Positions 16,040 through 25,713 are shown, numbered from the stretch's first letter. The stretch is DNA of 64,000 nt from CAZQKW01 sp964594075 (GCA_964594075.1 CAZQKW010000007.1:1-64000); one strand, 5' to 3'. Made by a program: numbers and translations. The notes: generated from the letters alone by a model not told the origin.

Positions 16040-17656
16040 TTATTCGATCTTTTCCAAAAGCACAAACTCATTAACCGTGCTTACTTTTTTGTAACCCCGC
16101 GCACGTATGGTATTGACATCCCGACGATTACGGGCAAAGGCAACCACAAAGCGCGGCGGATTTGTCCAGCAGGAACGCTCATGCTCTGCCGGCCAGGTGG
16201 TGGTATTGTAACCCCGCAGAAACGGATCAATAAACGGCACCTCAATAAAAAAGCGCGATGGCGAACGCAATCCTGATACCGCGTAAATTGCCGGTTCAAA
16301 TCCCCGCACGATGAGCTGATCACCCGGCCGCGCCCGCTCCCGGATGAGAGCGCCGATAATCTCTTGCGCCTGATAATAATATCCATAACCGCCCTGAAAC
16401 TGATTGAGATAGGTCATGCGGTCCTGCCGCCCGCATAGATAGGTCCAGAATGAAACGGTTACTGTTTTATAGGAACTGTTATTGTTAGTATACCATGGCG
16501 GTGCTTCGGCGAAACCGTACATCATGACCGCGATGGCAAGCATGGTGGTCAGCCGCGGGACATAGCGCATGCACAGCGTAACCCCGTATCCCGCGCACAG
16601 CATTACGAAGGGAACGGTAACTCCCCAGTGATAACAATAGAATTTCTGCTGGAGCCATACTGATGCAGCGGCGCTGAGACATAACAATAGCGCCACGCCA
16701 GCTCCACGCGCTACCGCGACGTATCCGCGCATTATTGCACATATGGTTCCGGCAAGCCATAATCCAAGCGCAGACCATACCCATACCGCGCTGTGCTTTA
16801 GCCAGAAATCAACAGCCCACGCCCGTGCCACCTCTGGGGCAGTTGGTTTTTGGGTTGCATAATACATGTTAAATCCATACAGCACATCCACCATGTCCCT
16901 GAATCCGCCCTGGGCAGCAAAATATGCAACACAGCCGCCAACCACCATTAAAATCCCCGCCCCATACAACGCCAGGGACGCGATAAGGGTCTTGAAACGC
17001 TTGTTTCCTCCGGCCGCCCCGGTCCGCAGCGCAATCGCAAGTGCTATGGCAGCAGCTACCACTGCAGCAGGGAATTTGAAAAGAATCGCCGTCCCGCTCA
17101 ATATTCCGGCAAGGACAACACCCCACCACCGTCGCGTTTTTTCAATGAGGGCATAGCCGGCAAGAAGCGCAAGGCCTTCCCACGTTTCTACCTGTGCAGT
17201 ATCCCAGTAGTCAAAACAGGTATAGTAGAAACTCAGCGTAAACAGCAGCAGAATTCCTGTTTCACCGCGAACCGGCGGCCAGACACGGCGGACGGTTCGC
17301 GCTGCCAGTAATCCAATGCCAAGCATCCCCATAAGGTCAAGCAGCCGTATGACCCAGTGGTGAGCGCCCAGCAGTGCAATACCCAGCGCGTGAACGAAAT
17401 AAATTCCCGGCGGTTTCTGGTCAAAGGTATCCCGGAATGGCAACAGGCCATTGAGCCACTCGCGGCCCATATAAAAATGGGCTGCCTGGTCGCGGCCAAA
17501 GGGAAAGCCCAGGCTTGGCAGGCTGTATACCAGTGCTATGCACATGAGAATAAAATCTGCGCGGCGCTGAAACCACCCTGGACTACGATGGAAAAAATTA
17601 ACCGGTGCTCTGATTATCTTCTTGTCATGCAACATGATGAATTGCTCCACGCACAC
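16040..17656 (-). CDS. GT-C membrane glycosyltransferase (ArnT/PMT-like)
   Basis: A 538-residue integral membrane protein with roughly ten hydrophobic helices between residues 30 and 400 and a soluble C-terminal tail. The first extracytoplasmic loop contains GRDQAAHFYMGREW, with an acidic residue where GT39/GT83 enzymes have their catalytic Asp, and later FDQKPPGIYFVH, the ArnT/PMT-like loop motif. Such enzymes move a sugar from a lipid phosphate carrier to lipid, protein or glycan on the outer face of the inner membrane. A second in-frame ATG at 17635 is an equally good start. It is a single gene, divergent from rsmD; acceptor unknown. Confidence 0.82.
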   Translation of the reverse strand: MCVEQFIMLHDKKIIRAPVNFFHRSPGWFQRRADFILMCIALVYSLPSLGFPFGRDQAAHFYMGREWLNGLLPFRDTFDQKPPGIYFVHALGIALLGAHHWVIRLLDLMGMLGIGLLAARTVRRVWPPVRGETGILLLFTLSFYYTCFDYWDTAQVETWEGLALLAGYALIEKTRRWWGVVLAGILSGTAILFKFPAAVVAAAIALAIALRTGAAGGNKRFKTLIASLALYGAGILMVVGGCVAYFAAQGGFRDMVDVLYGFNMYYATQKPTAPEVARAWAVDFWLKHSAVWVWSALGLWLAGTICAIMRGYVAVARGAGVALLLCLSAAASVWLQQKFYCYHWGVTVPFVMLCAGYGVTLCMRYVPRLTTMLAIAVMMYGFAEAPPWYTNNNSSYKTVTVSFWTYLCGRQDRMTYLNQFQGGYGYYYQAQEIIGALIRERARPGDQLIVRGFEPAIYAVSGLRSPSRFFIEVPFIDPFLRGYNTTTWPAEHERSCWTNPPRFVVAFARNRRDVNTIRARGYKKVSTVNEFVLLEKIE

Positions 17657-17726
17657 ACTGCTGACTTTCCCGGATTCTCTCCAGTGGCTTCGCTGCTACC
17701 ATATGGCATCTGCATATTCACTATAC

Positions 17727-17755
17727 AGTATAATATAGTTATTGTGGGATACCAA
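17727..17755 (-). promoter_or_regulatory. Promoter of the GT-C gene
   Basis: On the minus strand TTGGTA (17755-17750), 17-bp spacer, TATACT (17732-17727), about 70 bp upstream of the gene. The -35 is weaker than in the neighbouring promoters. Confidence 0.5.
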
Positions 17756-17808
17756 CATCTCTTTTCAATGGGCACCGGTGCGTATTGTTCATCCGCACAA
17801 AAACCAAT

Positions 17809-17837
17809 TTGACAAAGAAAATATAGAATGATAGATA
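17809..17837 (+). promoter_or_regulatory. Promoter of rsmD
   Basis: TTGACA (17809-17814), 17-bp spacer and TAGATA (17832-17837), about 55 bp upstream of the rsmD start and divergent from the GT-C promoter. Confidence 0.65.
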
Positions 17838-17892
17838 ACAAGGCTGTTACGCAGAGGAGCGGAAATTTTTCGGCAGGTGGTGATCATTTTCG

Positions 17893-18465
17893 TTGCGCAT
17901 TATCAGCGGGGCGTTTAAAGGGCGCCGACTCCAGACGCACGCGGAGCTTTCTCTCAGGCCGACTTCGGATCGAACCCGGGAGGCAATCTTTAACATCCTC
18001 AGCAGCAGTTTAGGAAGCTTTGACGGCATTCGGGTGCTCGATCTTTTTGCAGGAACGGGGGCTCTCGGCATAGAAGCGTTGAGCCGCGGCGCAGGCCCGG
18101 CAACATTTGTTGAGCAGGATAAACAGGCGCTGACGGTCCTGCAACATAATGTTGCCTCCATTGCAGCACCTGAACAGTATAAAATTATCGGCGCTTCGGT
18201 CGCATCGGCAATCAGTCTTCTGCAAAAACAGGGCACGCAATTCGACCTCATCTTTATGGATCCCCCGTATGGGAAGAATCTGGTCCACACCACGCTTGAG
18301 GCGCTTGCGCAAACAACCCTTTTTACCCGGCGGGCAATGATAGTCTGCGAACATTTCAATCGTGATCACCTCCTCAAACACTATGGCCTGCTGTGCCGAT
18401 ACGATACTCGCCGCTACGGCCAGACCTGTGTTTCTTTTTTTAATGTTGCAGACCGGACGGCGTAA
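17893..18465 (+). CDS. rsmD: 16S rRNA (guanine-966-N2)-methyltransferase RsmD
   Basis: A 190-residue class I methyltransferase that modifies G966 of 16S rRNA in the small-subunit platform. The start MRIISGAFKGRRL is typical of the family and fixes the initiation codon as TTG at 17893. SAM motif I is DLFAGTGALGIEALSRG (about 47-63) and the catalytic motif is DPPYG near residue 122. It is followed by coaD after 276 bp; the rsmD-coaD order is conserved in many bacteria. The intervening DNA has no gene or clear terminator. Confidence 0.94.
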   Translation: MRIISGAFKGRRLQTHAELSLRPTSDRTREAIFNILSSSLGSFDGIRVLDLFAGTGALGIEALSRGAGPATFVEQDKQALTVLQHNVASIAAPEQYKIIGASVASAISLLQKQGTQFDLIFMDPPYGKNLVHTTLEALAQTTLFTRRAMIVCEHFNRDHLLKHYGLLCRYDTRRYGQTCVSFFNVADRTA

Positions 18466-18741
18466 CCGGTTAATGATTGCGCATATCTGTGTGCGTATCT
18501 TTTGGCGTTGAGAGTGCCGCGTGGCTGCCGCTTCGTGGAATCACTGTTGTTATGGCTCGGTGCACGCTACCCGTCATTGCGGATCGGTGGGCCGAAGCCC
18601 TGAGGATATCGAAGAGGACGCACTCTCTATGGGGATAACTAAACAAAGAGAATATTTGTTTGCCGGATAAGCGGATGTCTCCAAACCTTACCGCATGGTG
18701 TTTGTATCAGGCGCGAACCAGAGAAAAGGACCTTTAGTTGT

Positions 18742-19260
18742 ATGAAAGACAACAATGAAAGCTACTGCATCTATCCGGGATCATTTGACCCCATAACTAA
18801 CGGCCACATCAATTTAATTGAGCGCGGGCTGCACATTTTTGACAAGATTATTGTGGCGGTGGCGAATAATCTGATGAAAGCCCCGATGTTCACGGTTGAA
18901 GAGCGCAAGGAAATGATCACCCTGTCCTTTGCAAATAATCCGCTCAGCAACCGCATCATTGTGGATTCATTTGACGGACTGCTGGTGGACTATTGCAGAA
19001 GCAAGGGCGTGCATGTGATTCTGCGTGGGCTGCGCGCCACATCCGATTTTGAGTATGAATTTCAAATGACTTTTATGAACCGGAAATTGGACCGCTCCAT
19101 TGACACCATCTTCATGATGACCGGCATGCAGTGGTTCTTTGTTAACTCCAGCGTGATTAAGCAGGCTGCCCTGTCCGGTGCGTGCGTTTCAGGGCTCGTG
19201 CCGGATATAGTCTGCGACAGGCTGCAGCAAAAAATAAAAAGTATAAAGAAAAAAGGCTGA
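18742..19260 (+). CDS. coaD: Phosphopantetheine adenylyltransferase CoaD
   Basis: A 172-residue nucleotidyltransferase that adds AMP to 4'-phosphopantetheine in coenzyme A synthesis. It has YPGSFDPITNGH near the N-terminus with the TxGH active-site motif, the substrate region RGLRATSDFEYE, and the VNSSVIKQ segment that replaces ISSS(L/V)VK. It is about ten residues longer than usual at the Lys-rich C-terminus. A perfect 8-bp inverted repeat, GGCTGAAA/TTTCAGCC (19255-19272), overlaps its stop codon. Confidence 0.95.
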   Translation: MKDNNESYCIYPGSFDPITNGHINLIERGLHIFDKIIVAVANNLMKAPMFTVEERKEMITLSFANNPLSNRIIVDSFDGLLVDYCRSKGVHVILRGLRATSDFEYEFQMTFMNRKLDRSIDTIFMMTGMQWFFVNSSVIKQAALSGACVSGLVPDIVCDRLQQKIKSIKKKG

Positions 19261-19327
19261 AACATTTCAGCCGCAGAGCTTGTGGCTCCAATGATGATAT
19301 GTATGGTGCACTAAGGGAGGCAACGTT

Positions 19328-20521
19328 ATGGAACTTGCACGACGCGTGAAAAACATAAAGCCGTCGCCAACTCTGGCGGTTGATGCCAAGGCTAAAGCGC
19401 TGCTGGCGCAGGGCGTGGATGTGGTTGGATTTGGCGCGGGCGAACCTGATTTTGACACGCCGGAGAACATTAAGGACGCCGCCATCAAGGCGCTGAAAGC
19501 CGGCTTTACCAAATACACGCCGGCCGGCGGCACAGAGGAGTTGAAAAAAGCGGTCTGCCAGAAGCTGAAGAAGGATAATAATCTGGATTACGAGCCCGCT
19601 GAAATTCTCATTTCGTGCGGCGCTAAACACTCGCTGTATAATATCTGCCAAGCGCTTTTTGAGGAAGGCGACGAGGTGCTCATTCCTGCTCCTTACTGGG
19701 TTTCATATCCTGACATGGTGATGCTTGCCGGCGCCACCCCGGTGATAATTAACACCGCGGAAAAAAACGGTTTCAAGATGACCGCCGCTGAACTTGAAGG
19801 CGCCATAACGAAAAAAACCAAAGCACTCATCCTCAATTCGCCTTCAAACCCAACCGGGGCGTCCTACACCAAACAGGATCTATCCGCTATTGCGCAGGTG
19901 GTGCTTAAAACCGGCATAACCGTCATCTCTGACGAGATTTATGAAAAATTAGTATATGACGGTTTCAGTTTCTGCAGCATCGCTTCCCTTGACCCAAGAA
20001 TAAAAGAGCAGGCCATTGTGGTAAACGGGGTATCAAAATCCTATGCCATGACCGGATGGAGAATTGGTTATGCAGCGGGACCAAAACCGGTAATAACCGC
20101 CATGACTAACATCCAGAGTCAGAGCACTTCAAACCCCACTTCCATCGCGCAGAAAGCAAGTCTTGAGGCGCTCAATGGGCCGCAGGATTTTATCCAAACC
20201 ATGGTCAAGGAGTTTGACCTTCGCCGAACCTACCTGGTTGATCGGCTCAACGCGCTGCCCGGCGTATCCTGCTTCAAGCCCAGCGGCGCATTCTATGTAT
20301 TCCCGAATTTTTCAGGGGTTTTTGGCCGCAAAGCCGGCGGCACCGTCATAAGCGATTCAACCACCCTGTCCCAGTATCTGCTGGAGTCGGTGAATGTGGC
20401 AGTGGTGCCGGGCATTGCCTTTGGTGCGGATGAAAATATTCGCCTCTCCTATGCGACCTCATTTGAAACTATTCAAAAAGGGCTTGATCGCATTCAGAAG
20501 GCATTAGATGCATTGACATAG
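19328..20521 (+). CDS. aspC: Aspartate aminotransferase, class I PLP enzyme
   Basis: A 397-residue fold-type I aminotransferase of subgroup I-gamma, exchanging amino groups between aspartate and 2-oxoglutarate. The PLP-binding lysine lies in NGVSKSYAMTGWRIGY near 236, substrate recognition in NSPSNPTG near 175 and ISDEIYEKLVYD near 205, and the family start is KNIKPSPTLAVDAKAK. A GGGAGG site precedes the ATG. Substrate range in this group can include prephenate or aromatic amino acids, so the exact specificity is not certain. It stands between coaD and the tol operon in the same direction. Confidence 0.92.
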   Translation: MELARRVKNIKPSPTLAVDAKAKALLAQGVDVVGFGAGEPDFDTPENIKDAAIKALKAGFTKYTPAGGTEELKKAVCQKLKKDNNLDYEPAEILISCGAKHSLYNICQALFEEGDEVLIPAPYWVSYPDMVMLAGATPVIINTAEKNGFKMTAAELEGAITKKTKALILNSPSNPTGASYTKQDLSAIAQVVLKTGITVISDEIYEKLVYDGFSFCSIASLDPRIKEQAIVVNGVSKSYAMTGWRIGYAAGPKPVITAMTNIQSQSTSNPTSIAQKASLEALNGPQDFIQTMVKEFDLRRTYLVDRLNALPGVSCFKPSGAFYVFPNFSGVFGRKAGGTVISDSTTLSQYLLESVNVAVVPGIAFGADENIRLSYATSFETIQKGLDRIQKALDALT

Positions 20522-20545
20522 CAAAGCAGAGCGATATAATTCATT

Positions 20546-20580
20546 GTGCGTCTGCCGCATCGGGATGCGCACTGTTTTTT
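20546..20580 (+). terminator. Possible terminator after aspC
   Basis: GTGCG (20546-20550) pairs with CGCAC (20568-20572) and is followed by a T6 run at 20575-20580. The stem is short and the loop long, so this is only a candidate, but it would separate aspC from tolQ. Confidence 0.35.
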
Positions 20581-20726
20581 GAAAAATCGCCGCGCACCAC
20601 CGGTTTAAAGTATCTGCAATGGCGAACAGGATTTAATGCGGTACTATTCTTTTGTGCCTTTGCAACAGCCGTTTTATTGATTGCACGGGCAGTTACCGTG
20701 CTTAACCCGAAAGTGGAATTCACCCT

Positions 20727-21518
20727 ATGTTAGAAATGTTAGCGCAAAACATTCTGCCTGCGGTGGTCACATCCAGCGACCTCACAACCGGCATGCAGGA
20801 CAATGTGTGGGATTTGATTCTCAACGCAGGGCCAACGGTCAAAATGGTGCTGCTTATTCTGTTCCTGTTCTCTGTCATTTCCTGGGGCATTATCTTTTTA
20901 AAATTCCGCGTCATACGCTCAGCTATCAAGGAAACCGAGCTGTTTCTCGGTATTTTCTGGGAGACGGCAAAGCTCTCGCAGATTTACCATGAGGCCAAAA
21001 AGCTAAAAAACAGCCCGCTGGCTGAAATTTTCCTTTCGGGCTATATGGAGCTTGAAAAATTTCGCAAAGTGGTAGCTAACCCCATTCAGGAGGCAGGCCA
21101 GATGAGCCCGGATATGGACATCATCTCGCCGATAATGGGTATGGGCAATATCCGCCGGGCGCTGGAACAGGCAATGATTGCCGAGCGCACCCGGCTGGAA
21201 AAAAATCTTAATTTTCTGGCAACAACGGGCAGCACTTCGCCCTTTATCGGTTTGTTTGGCACCGTATGGGGCATTATGGATGCGTTTCGAAAAATCGGCA
21301 TCCGCGGCTCCACGAATCTGGCGACGGTTGCTCCCGGCATCTCTGAAGCGTTGGTTGCAACCGCCGTGGGTCTTTTTGCGGCCATTCCCGCGGTGGTCGC
21401 GTATAACTATTATCTGGGACAGGTGAAAACCCTTTCCTCAGAAATGGATAATTTTGCCTCTGAGTTTTTAAATATTATTCAGCGAAATTTTGAAGCAACA
21501 CGGAAGGCGCAACAATGA
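20727..21518 (+). CDS. tolQ: TolQ, proton-channel subunit of Tol-Pal
   Basis: A 263-residue MotA/TolQ/ExbB-family inner-membrane protein. The first helix lies near 35-58 (VLLILFLFSVISWGIIFLKF); helices two and three near 155-180 and 205-230 carry TTGSTSPFIGLFGTVWGIM and GISEALVATAVGLFAAIPAV, the signature channel segments. With TolR it converts proton flow into energy for outer-membrane constriction at division. It is the first gene of a complete tol-pal run and overlaps tolR by ATGA. Confidence 0.95.
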   Translation: MLEMLAQNILPAVVTSSDLTTGMQDNVWDLILNAGPTVKMVLLILFLFSVISWGIIFLKFRVIRSAIKETELFLGIFWETAKLSQIYHEAKKLKNSPLAEIFLSGYMELEKFRKVVANPIQEAGQMSPDMDIISPIMGMGNIRRALEQAMIAERTRLEKNLNFLATTGSTSPFIGLFGTVWGIMDAFRKIGIRGSTNLATVAPGISEALVATAVGLFAAIPAVVAYNYYLGQVKTLSSEMDNFASEFLNIIQRNFEATRKAQQ

Positions 21519-21925
21519 CCGGCAATGGCAGACAATCAGGCCCTTTGTCAGAGATTAACGTCACCCCGCTGGTGGATGTGATGCTGGTGCTACTCATCAT
21601 CTTCATGGTCGCAGCCCCGCTGGTGCAGCAGGGGGTAGATGTGCAGTTGCCTCAGGCAGCAGCTAAAACCATATCAGCACAGCAGGAGCACCTCACGCTG
21701 TCAATCAATAAAGACCAAAAAATTTTTCTCAATGACATGGAAATAGATCCTGCCCGGCTTCGGGAAAAGCTGGAAGGCATTTTCAGCCAGCGGACCGACA
21801 AGGAGCTTTTCCTCCGGGCAGACAAGGACCTCTCCTACGGGTTTGTTATCAAGGTTATCGCTGAGGCAAAGGCCGCTGGCATTGAAAAGCTGGGCATGGT
21901 GACCGTGCCGCTTGAAGAGAAATGA
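21515..21925 (+). CDS. tolR: TolR/ExbD-family protein
   Basis: A 136-residue protein with one N-terminal helix (about 18-37) preceded by SEINVTPLVDVMLVLLIIF. The Asp of LVDVMLVLL is the conserved proton-path residue. The periplasmic domain follows (about 45-136). The ATG overlaps the tolQ stop, and the stop overlaps the next start, so all three are coupled. Confidence 0.95.
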   Translation: MTGNGRQSGPLSEINVTPLVDVMLVLLIIFMVAAPLVQQGVDVQLPQAAAKTISAQQEHLTLSINKDQKIFLNDMEIDPARLREKLEGIFSQRTDKELFLRADKDLSYGFVIKVIAEAKAAGIEKLGMVTVPLEEK

Positions 21926-22794
21926 CCGCACAGGCTATACTTCCGTTGAATCAACGGCTGGGCAGCCGCCCTGAGGAACCAAAACTGCTCTGGATGGTGG
22001 TCCTCTCGTTCCTGCTGCATGGTATCGGATTTGGCGTCTTTATGGGGCTGCCGCCAACCTCGTCAAGAAACATCTATTATTCGCCGGTCTATTCAGTTGA
22101 CCTGGTAGGTCTCCCGCCGGCAGGTTCTTCATTCCCGGGTTCAGCATCCAAGCAAACCACGGGAGAACAACCCAAAAAGACGGACACCAGACTTTGGAAA
22201 GGGCCCTCTGCCCTCGAGTCTCAGGCAAAACCGCAGGCACAGCGCGCTCATCCGGTGCTTACAATTCCGGCAAAGGAAAAAGAACTGGCGCCGCGCCGTG
22301 CTGAACCGGAGTCGCGCAGCGCTGAATCCGGCGGCGCCGAAACCCCGTCGGGAGGAACTTCTGGCGACTCAGGGGCTTCCCAAGAAACATCAGCTCCCAC
22401 ACCGGCTGCCGACTCGTCAACTCAGGGAATCGGCTCCGGTCCGCCGGGGGTGCCGGGCGGAGTCCCGGGTGGAACGGGAGGCGGCGGCATGGCGGATTTG
22501 CGCTTTAGGCAGTATTACCAGTTGATATATGAAAAAATTTATCAGGCCTGGACGCTGCCGGAATATGTAATGGAGCGGGAGCGTTCGCGCGAGGCAATTG
22601 TGGTTATTAAGGTGCAGCGCGACGGAAAAATCCTCAGCGCGGTGTTTGAAACAACCTCCGGCAATCAGCAGTTTGATATCTCAGTCATGAATGCTATTAA
22701 GAAAGCTAACCCCTTGCCCCCGCTGCCGGATGATTTTCGGGATAGTTTCTTAGAAATTGGCGTGCGGTTTATTCCCCAGCAGAAAGGACCATAA
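21922..22794 (+). CDS. tolA: TolA/TonB-like energy-transducing protein
   Basis: A 290-residue protein with a single helix near 23-42, a long low-complexity periplasmic region rich in Pro, Gly, Ser and Glu (about 60-185, ending in a GVPGG repeat) and a C-terminal TonB-type domain (about 190-290: YYQLIYEKIYQAWTLPEY, then IVVIKVQRDGKI). It spans the periplasm and connects TolQR with TolB/Pal. Its position between tolR and tolB identifies it as TolA, although the linker lacks the Lys/Ala-rich helix of enterobacterial TolA. Confidence 0.87.
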   Translation: MTAQAILPLNQRLGSRPEEPKLLWMVVLSFLLHGIGFGVFMGLPPTSSRNIYYSPVYSVDLVGLPPAGSSFPGSASKQTTGEQPKKTDTRLWKGPSALESQAKPQAQRAHPVLTIPAKEKELAPRRAEPESRSAESGGAETPSGGTSGDSGASQETSAPTPAADSSTQGIGSGPPGVPGGVPGGTGGGGMADLRFRQYYQLIYEKIYQAWTLPEYVMERERSREAIVVIKVQRDGKILSAVFETTSGNQQFDISVMNAIKKANPLPPLPDDFRDSFLEIGVRFIPQQKGP

Positions 22795-22798
22795 TGTT

Positions 22799-24109
22799 AT
22801 GAAACGGATACTGACCATTGCATGCTGCGGTATAATGCTTCTGCTATCGCGGCAATGCTGCGCTAAAGTTTATATAGACATTGCATCCCCGTTTGCAACC
22901 CGTCTTGCCATAGCCATCCCCAATTTCAGGAACACCGGGCAGCAAGCCGATACCGCCGGCGTCTTAACCAAAATGCCTGCGGTGATAGCCGATGATCTCA
23001 ACCTCTCGGGTTTTTTCCGTATCCTTAACGTCAGTGCGGTCGCTGACGACAGCGCATCATCAGGCATAACTGCCGGCACCATCAAATGGGAAAACTGGTC
23101 CATGATCGGCGCTGAAGCCCTGGTTACCGGCGGCATTTCGCTGAGCGGCAGTGAACTGGTGGCGGAGCTGCGCCTGTTTGATGCGGTGCAGCGGCAACTC
23201 ATTGTGGGGAAGCGCTACTTTGGCACGCTGCAAGACAGCAGGCTCATCGCGCATAAATTTTCCAATGAGATATTGAAAAACCTCACCGGTGAAGAAAGCA
23301 TTTATGAAACAAAAATTGCCTTTGAAATAGGATCGCGGGGGAAAAAAGAGATAGCAATCGCTGATTTTGACGGCTCCCGCATGGAAACCATTACCAGCTA
23401 TAATTCCCTCAGCCTCAGCCCTGCCTGGTCGCCAGACGGCAAAAAAATTGCATTCACCTCTTACAAGGATGGGAATCCCAGTCTGTATGTTAAGGATCTT
23501 GCCACAGGACGAACCGAATTAGTGTCCCACAAAAAAGGCGTCAACATAACGCCTGCCTGGTCGCATGACGGGAAAAAAATTGCCTTGACATTAAGTTTAA
23601 ACAACGGTAATTCAGAAATTTACATAATGGATGTTAATAGCAGGGCGCTTGAACGCCTGACCGATGATTGGGCCACAGACGTCTCCCCCACATGGTCTCC
23701 TGATGACACCCAGATAGCGTTCGTTTCCAGCCGTTCAGGAACACCGCAGATATATGTGCTGGACATTGCCACAAAACGGGTTCGGCGGATAACCATGGAG
23801 GGCGGCTATAATACATCGCCTGACTGGTCGCCGAAAGGAAATCGAATCGTCTATGCGGGCCAGCAGGGCAGTGTTTTTAACATCTTTGTGGTGAGCACCG
23901 ACGGCACCCTGTTTCAGCAGCTTACCCACAATCAGGGAAGCAATGAGCGTCCTTCATGGTCTCCTGACGGACGCTTTATAGCATTCAGCTCAAACCGCAC
24001 CGGTAAAAAAGAAGTATATATTATGCGGGCCGACGGGAGCGGACAGAAAAAGATTACGTCCGGCAGCGGAGAAAAAACAGCCCCCGCATGGTCGCCGTTT
24101 CTGCGATAA
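22799..24109 (+). CDS. tolB: TolB, periplasmic beta-propeller
   Basis: A 436-residue exported protein. ATG 22799 is chosen because it gives a standard signal peptide (cleavage after CCA near residue 23) and has AAAGGA upstream; the longer frame would read into tolA. The N-terminal domain runs to about 160, followed by about five propeller blades, each with a WSPDGKKIAF-type motif. TolB binds Pal and receives the signal from TolA. It follows tolA by 4 bp. Confidence 0.94.
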   Translation: MKRILTIACCGIMLLLSRQCCAKVYIDIASPFATRLAIAIPNFRNTGQQADTAGVLTKMPAVIADDLNLSGFFRILNVSAVADDSASSGITAGTIKWENWSMIGAEALVTGGISLSGSELVAELRLFDAVQRQLIVGKRYFGTLQDSRLIAHKFSNEILKNLTGEESIYETKIAFEIGSRGKKEIAIADFDGSRMETITSYNSLSLSPAWSPDGKKIAFTSYKDGNPSLYVKDLATGRTELVSHKKGVNITPAWSHDGKKIALTLSLNNGNSEIYIMDVNSRALERLTDDWATDVSPTWSPDDTQIAFVSSRSGTPQIYVLDIATKRVRRITMEGGYNTSPDWSPKGNRIVYAGQQGSVFNIFVVSTDGTLFQQLTHNQGSNERPSWSPDGRFIAFSSNRTGKKEVYIMRADGSGQKKITSGSGEKTAPAWSPFLR

Positions 24110-24161
24110 GTAATATTTATTAGTGGTGAAATATAAACAACGTAAAAGGGAGGTATTAGAA

Positions 24162-24695
24162 ATGAAGCGATGTGTACAGGTAATGTGTTTATTGATGCTG
24201 GTCTGTATTTTTATTTTCCCCGCAGGCTGCACCAAAAAAGCGGTTAAAAAGGATACCGGGTTAGAGGGCACTGGTATTGAAGAGGCCAAACGGCCTGGAG
24301 AAGAAGGACTTGAAGAGGCGCAAACAGGCGGCCCGGAATGGCAGGAACCGACTGCTGAAATGGCTCTCTATTTCAAAGATATCTATTTCCAATACGACCA
24401 GTTTAACCTGACGCCTGAGGCAAAAGAGACTTTAAACAAGCTGGGTGAATGGTTAATGAAAAACGGTTCGGTCCAGGTCCTTGTCGAAGGCCACTGTGAC
24501 GAGCGCGGCACTGACGAATACAACCTGGCTCTGGGCGAACGCCGAGCCCACAGCGCCAAAAAATATCTCACCCAGTTGGGCATAGATGGCGACCGGATTT
24601 CAACCATCAGCTATGGCGAGGAACGGCCGGTTGATCCGGGGCACAATGAAGCAGCATGGTCAAAAAACCGGCGCTGCCATTTTCTCTATCGCTAA
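24162..24695 (+). CDS. pal: Pal, peptidoglycan-associated lipoprotein
   Basis: A 177-residue lipoprotein with a signal peptide and lipobox FPAGC (Cys23). A Lys- and Glu-rich linker leads to a C-terminal OmpA-like domain (about 70-177) with IYFQYDQFNLTPEAKETL, VEGHCDERGTDEYNLALG and the NRRCHF end, which bind diaminopimelate of peptidoglycan. ATG 24162 has GGGAGG upstream. Pal anchors the outer membrane to the wall as partner of TolB. Confidence 0.95.
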   Translation: MKRCVQVMCLLMLVCIFIFPAGCTKKAVKKDTGLEGTGIEEAKRPGEEGLEEAQTGGPEWQEPTAEMALYFKDIYFQYDQFNLTPEAKETLNKLGEWLMKNGSVQVLVEGHCDERGTDEYNLALGERRAHSAKKYLTQLGIDGDRISTISYGEERPVDPGHNEAAWSKNRRCHFLYR

Positions 24696-24757
24696 TTGCA
24701 GCGCATAGGATAGTGCGCCTTTACATACGTTCATTATTTTTTTCAATTTACTAAAAT

Positions 24758-25687
24758 ATGAATAAATGCGCGAGTATTATCACATTAAGTATCATCGTAT
24801 TGTGTGCCGTCGGATGTGTTGGACCGTCCCAGGGCAAAATCTCCCGGCATGATCAAGCAATCAGAGACCTTGATCAGGATACCCAGGAAATCAAAACTGC
24901 TATTAGAGCATTGCGCAAGACCCAGGCAGATCTATCTCTGGAAATTGACAGCATCAAGCAAAGCCTGCAGACGCTCCAGGGATCAGTAGAGCAAAATTCA
25001 CTTAAAACAGAGCGGACTTTAGCTGAAACAAAGAACATCCAGAATCAAGTCCTCTCGCTACTCAGTGCAAAGGATAATCAATTATCGGTTCTCCATAACC
25101 GGTTGCAGGTTCTTGAGTCGTCATCCGGTATTGCGACACCCCCGCCAGCGCAAAAACCGCCGAATTCGGTTTCGGGGAATAATATAGAGGGCGTCTGGTC
25201 GCCAACCCCATACAGTGCACTGTCCAAAAAAGAACCAGTAGGGGGTGAAACCGTAGGTTCACAACAAACCGCAGCAGTTCCGTCGCCACTTACGCCGGAA
25301 AGTGTCTATAATGAAGCATTTAACACCCTGCAGGCCGGGAATAATCGTGCAGCACGGGAGCAGTTTAAAAAATTTTTAAACACGTATAAAACCAGTGAGT
25401 TGGCGGACAATGCGCAGTTCTGGATCGGGGAAAGCTATTACCGGGAAAAGAAGTTTGAAGAAGCAATCCTCTCTTTTGAGGACCTGATTAAAAACTACCC
25501 AAAGAGCGCTAAAATACCTGAAGCCTATTACAAACAGGCTCTCTCATTCAGTGCCATAAATGATCCGGTTGCCGCCAAGACCAAGCTGGAAATGCTGCTG
25601 AATGAATATCCGGACAACGAGCTTGCGCAGCGGGCAAAGCAGAAACTTCAGGAAATAGAACAGCAGAATCCGGGAGAAACAGACTAA
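24758..25687 (+). CDS. cpoB: CpoB/YbgF, Tol-Pal coordinator with TPR domain
   Basis: A 309-residue exported protein. The signal peptide ends in AVGC (Cys20), so it may be lipidated, although position -3 is Ala. Residues about 25-125 form a coiled coil, 125-185 a Pro/Ser-rich linker, and 185-305 three tetratricopeptide repeats (YNEAFNTLQAGNNRAAREQF, FWIGESYYREKKFEEAI, EAYYKQALSF). CpoB links Tol-Pal action with peptidoglycan synthesis. It is the last gene before a strong terminator. Confidence 0.92.
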   Translation: MNKCASIITLSIIVLCAVGCVGPSQGKISRHDQAIRDLDQDTQEIKTAIRALRKTQADLSLEIDSIKQSLQTLQGSVEQNSLKTERTLAETKNIQNQVLSLLSAKDNQLSVLHNRLQVLESSSGIATPPPAQKPPNSVSGNNIEGVWSPTPYSALSKKEPVGGETVGSQQTAAVPSPLTPESVYNEAFNTLQAGNNRAAREQFKKFLNTYKTSELADNAQFWIGESYYREKKFEEAILSFEDLIKNYPKSAKIPEAYYKQALSFSAINDPVAAKTKLEMLLNEYPDNELAQRAKQKLQEIEQQNPGETD

Positions 25688-25713
25688 TCTTATTTCTGAA
25701 CATCGTAATCTTC

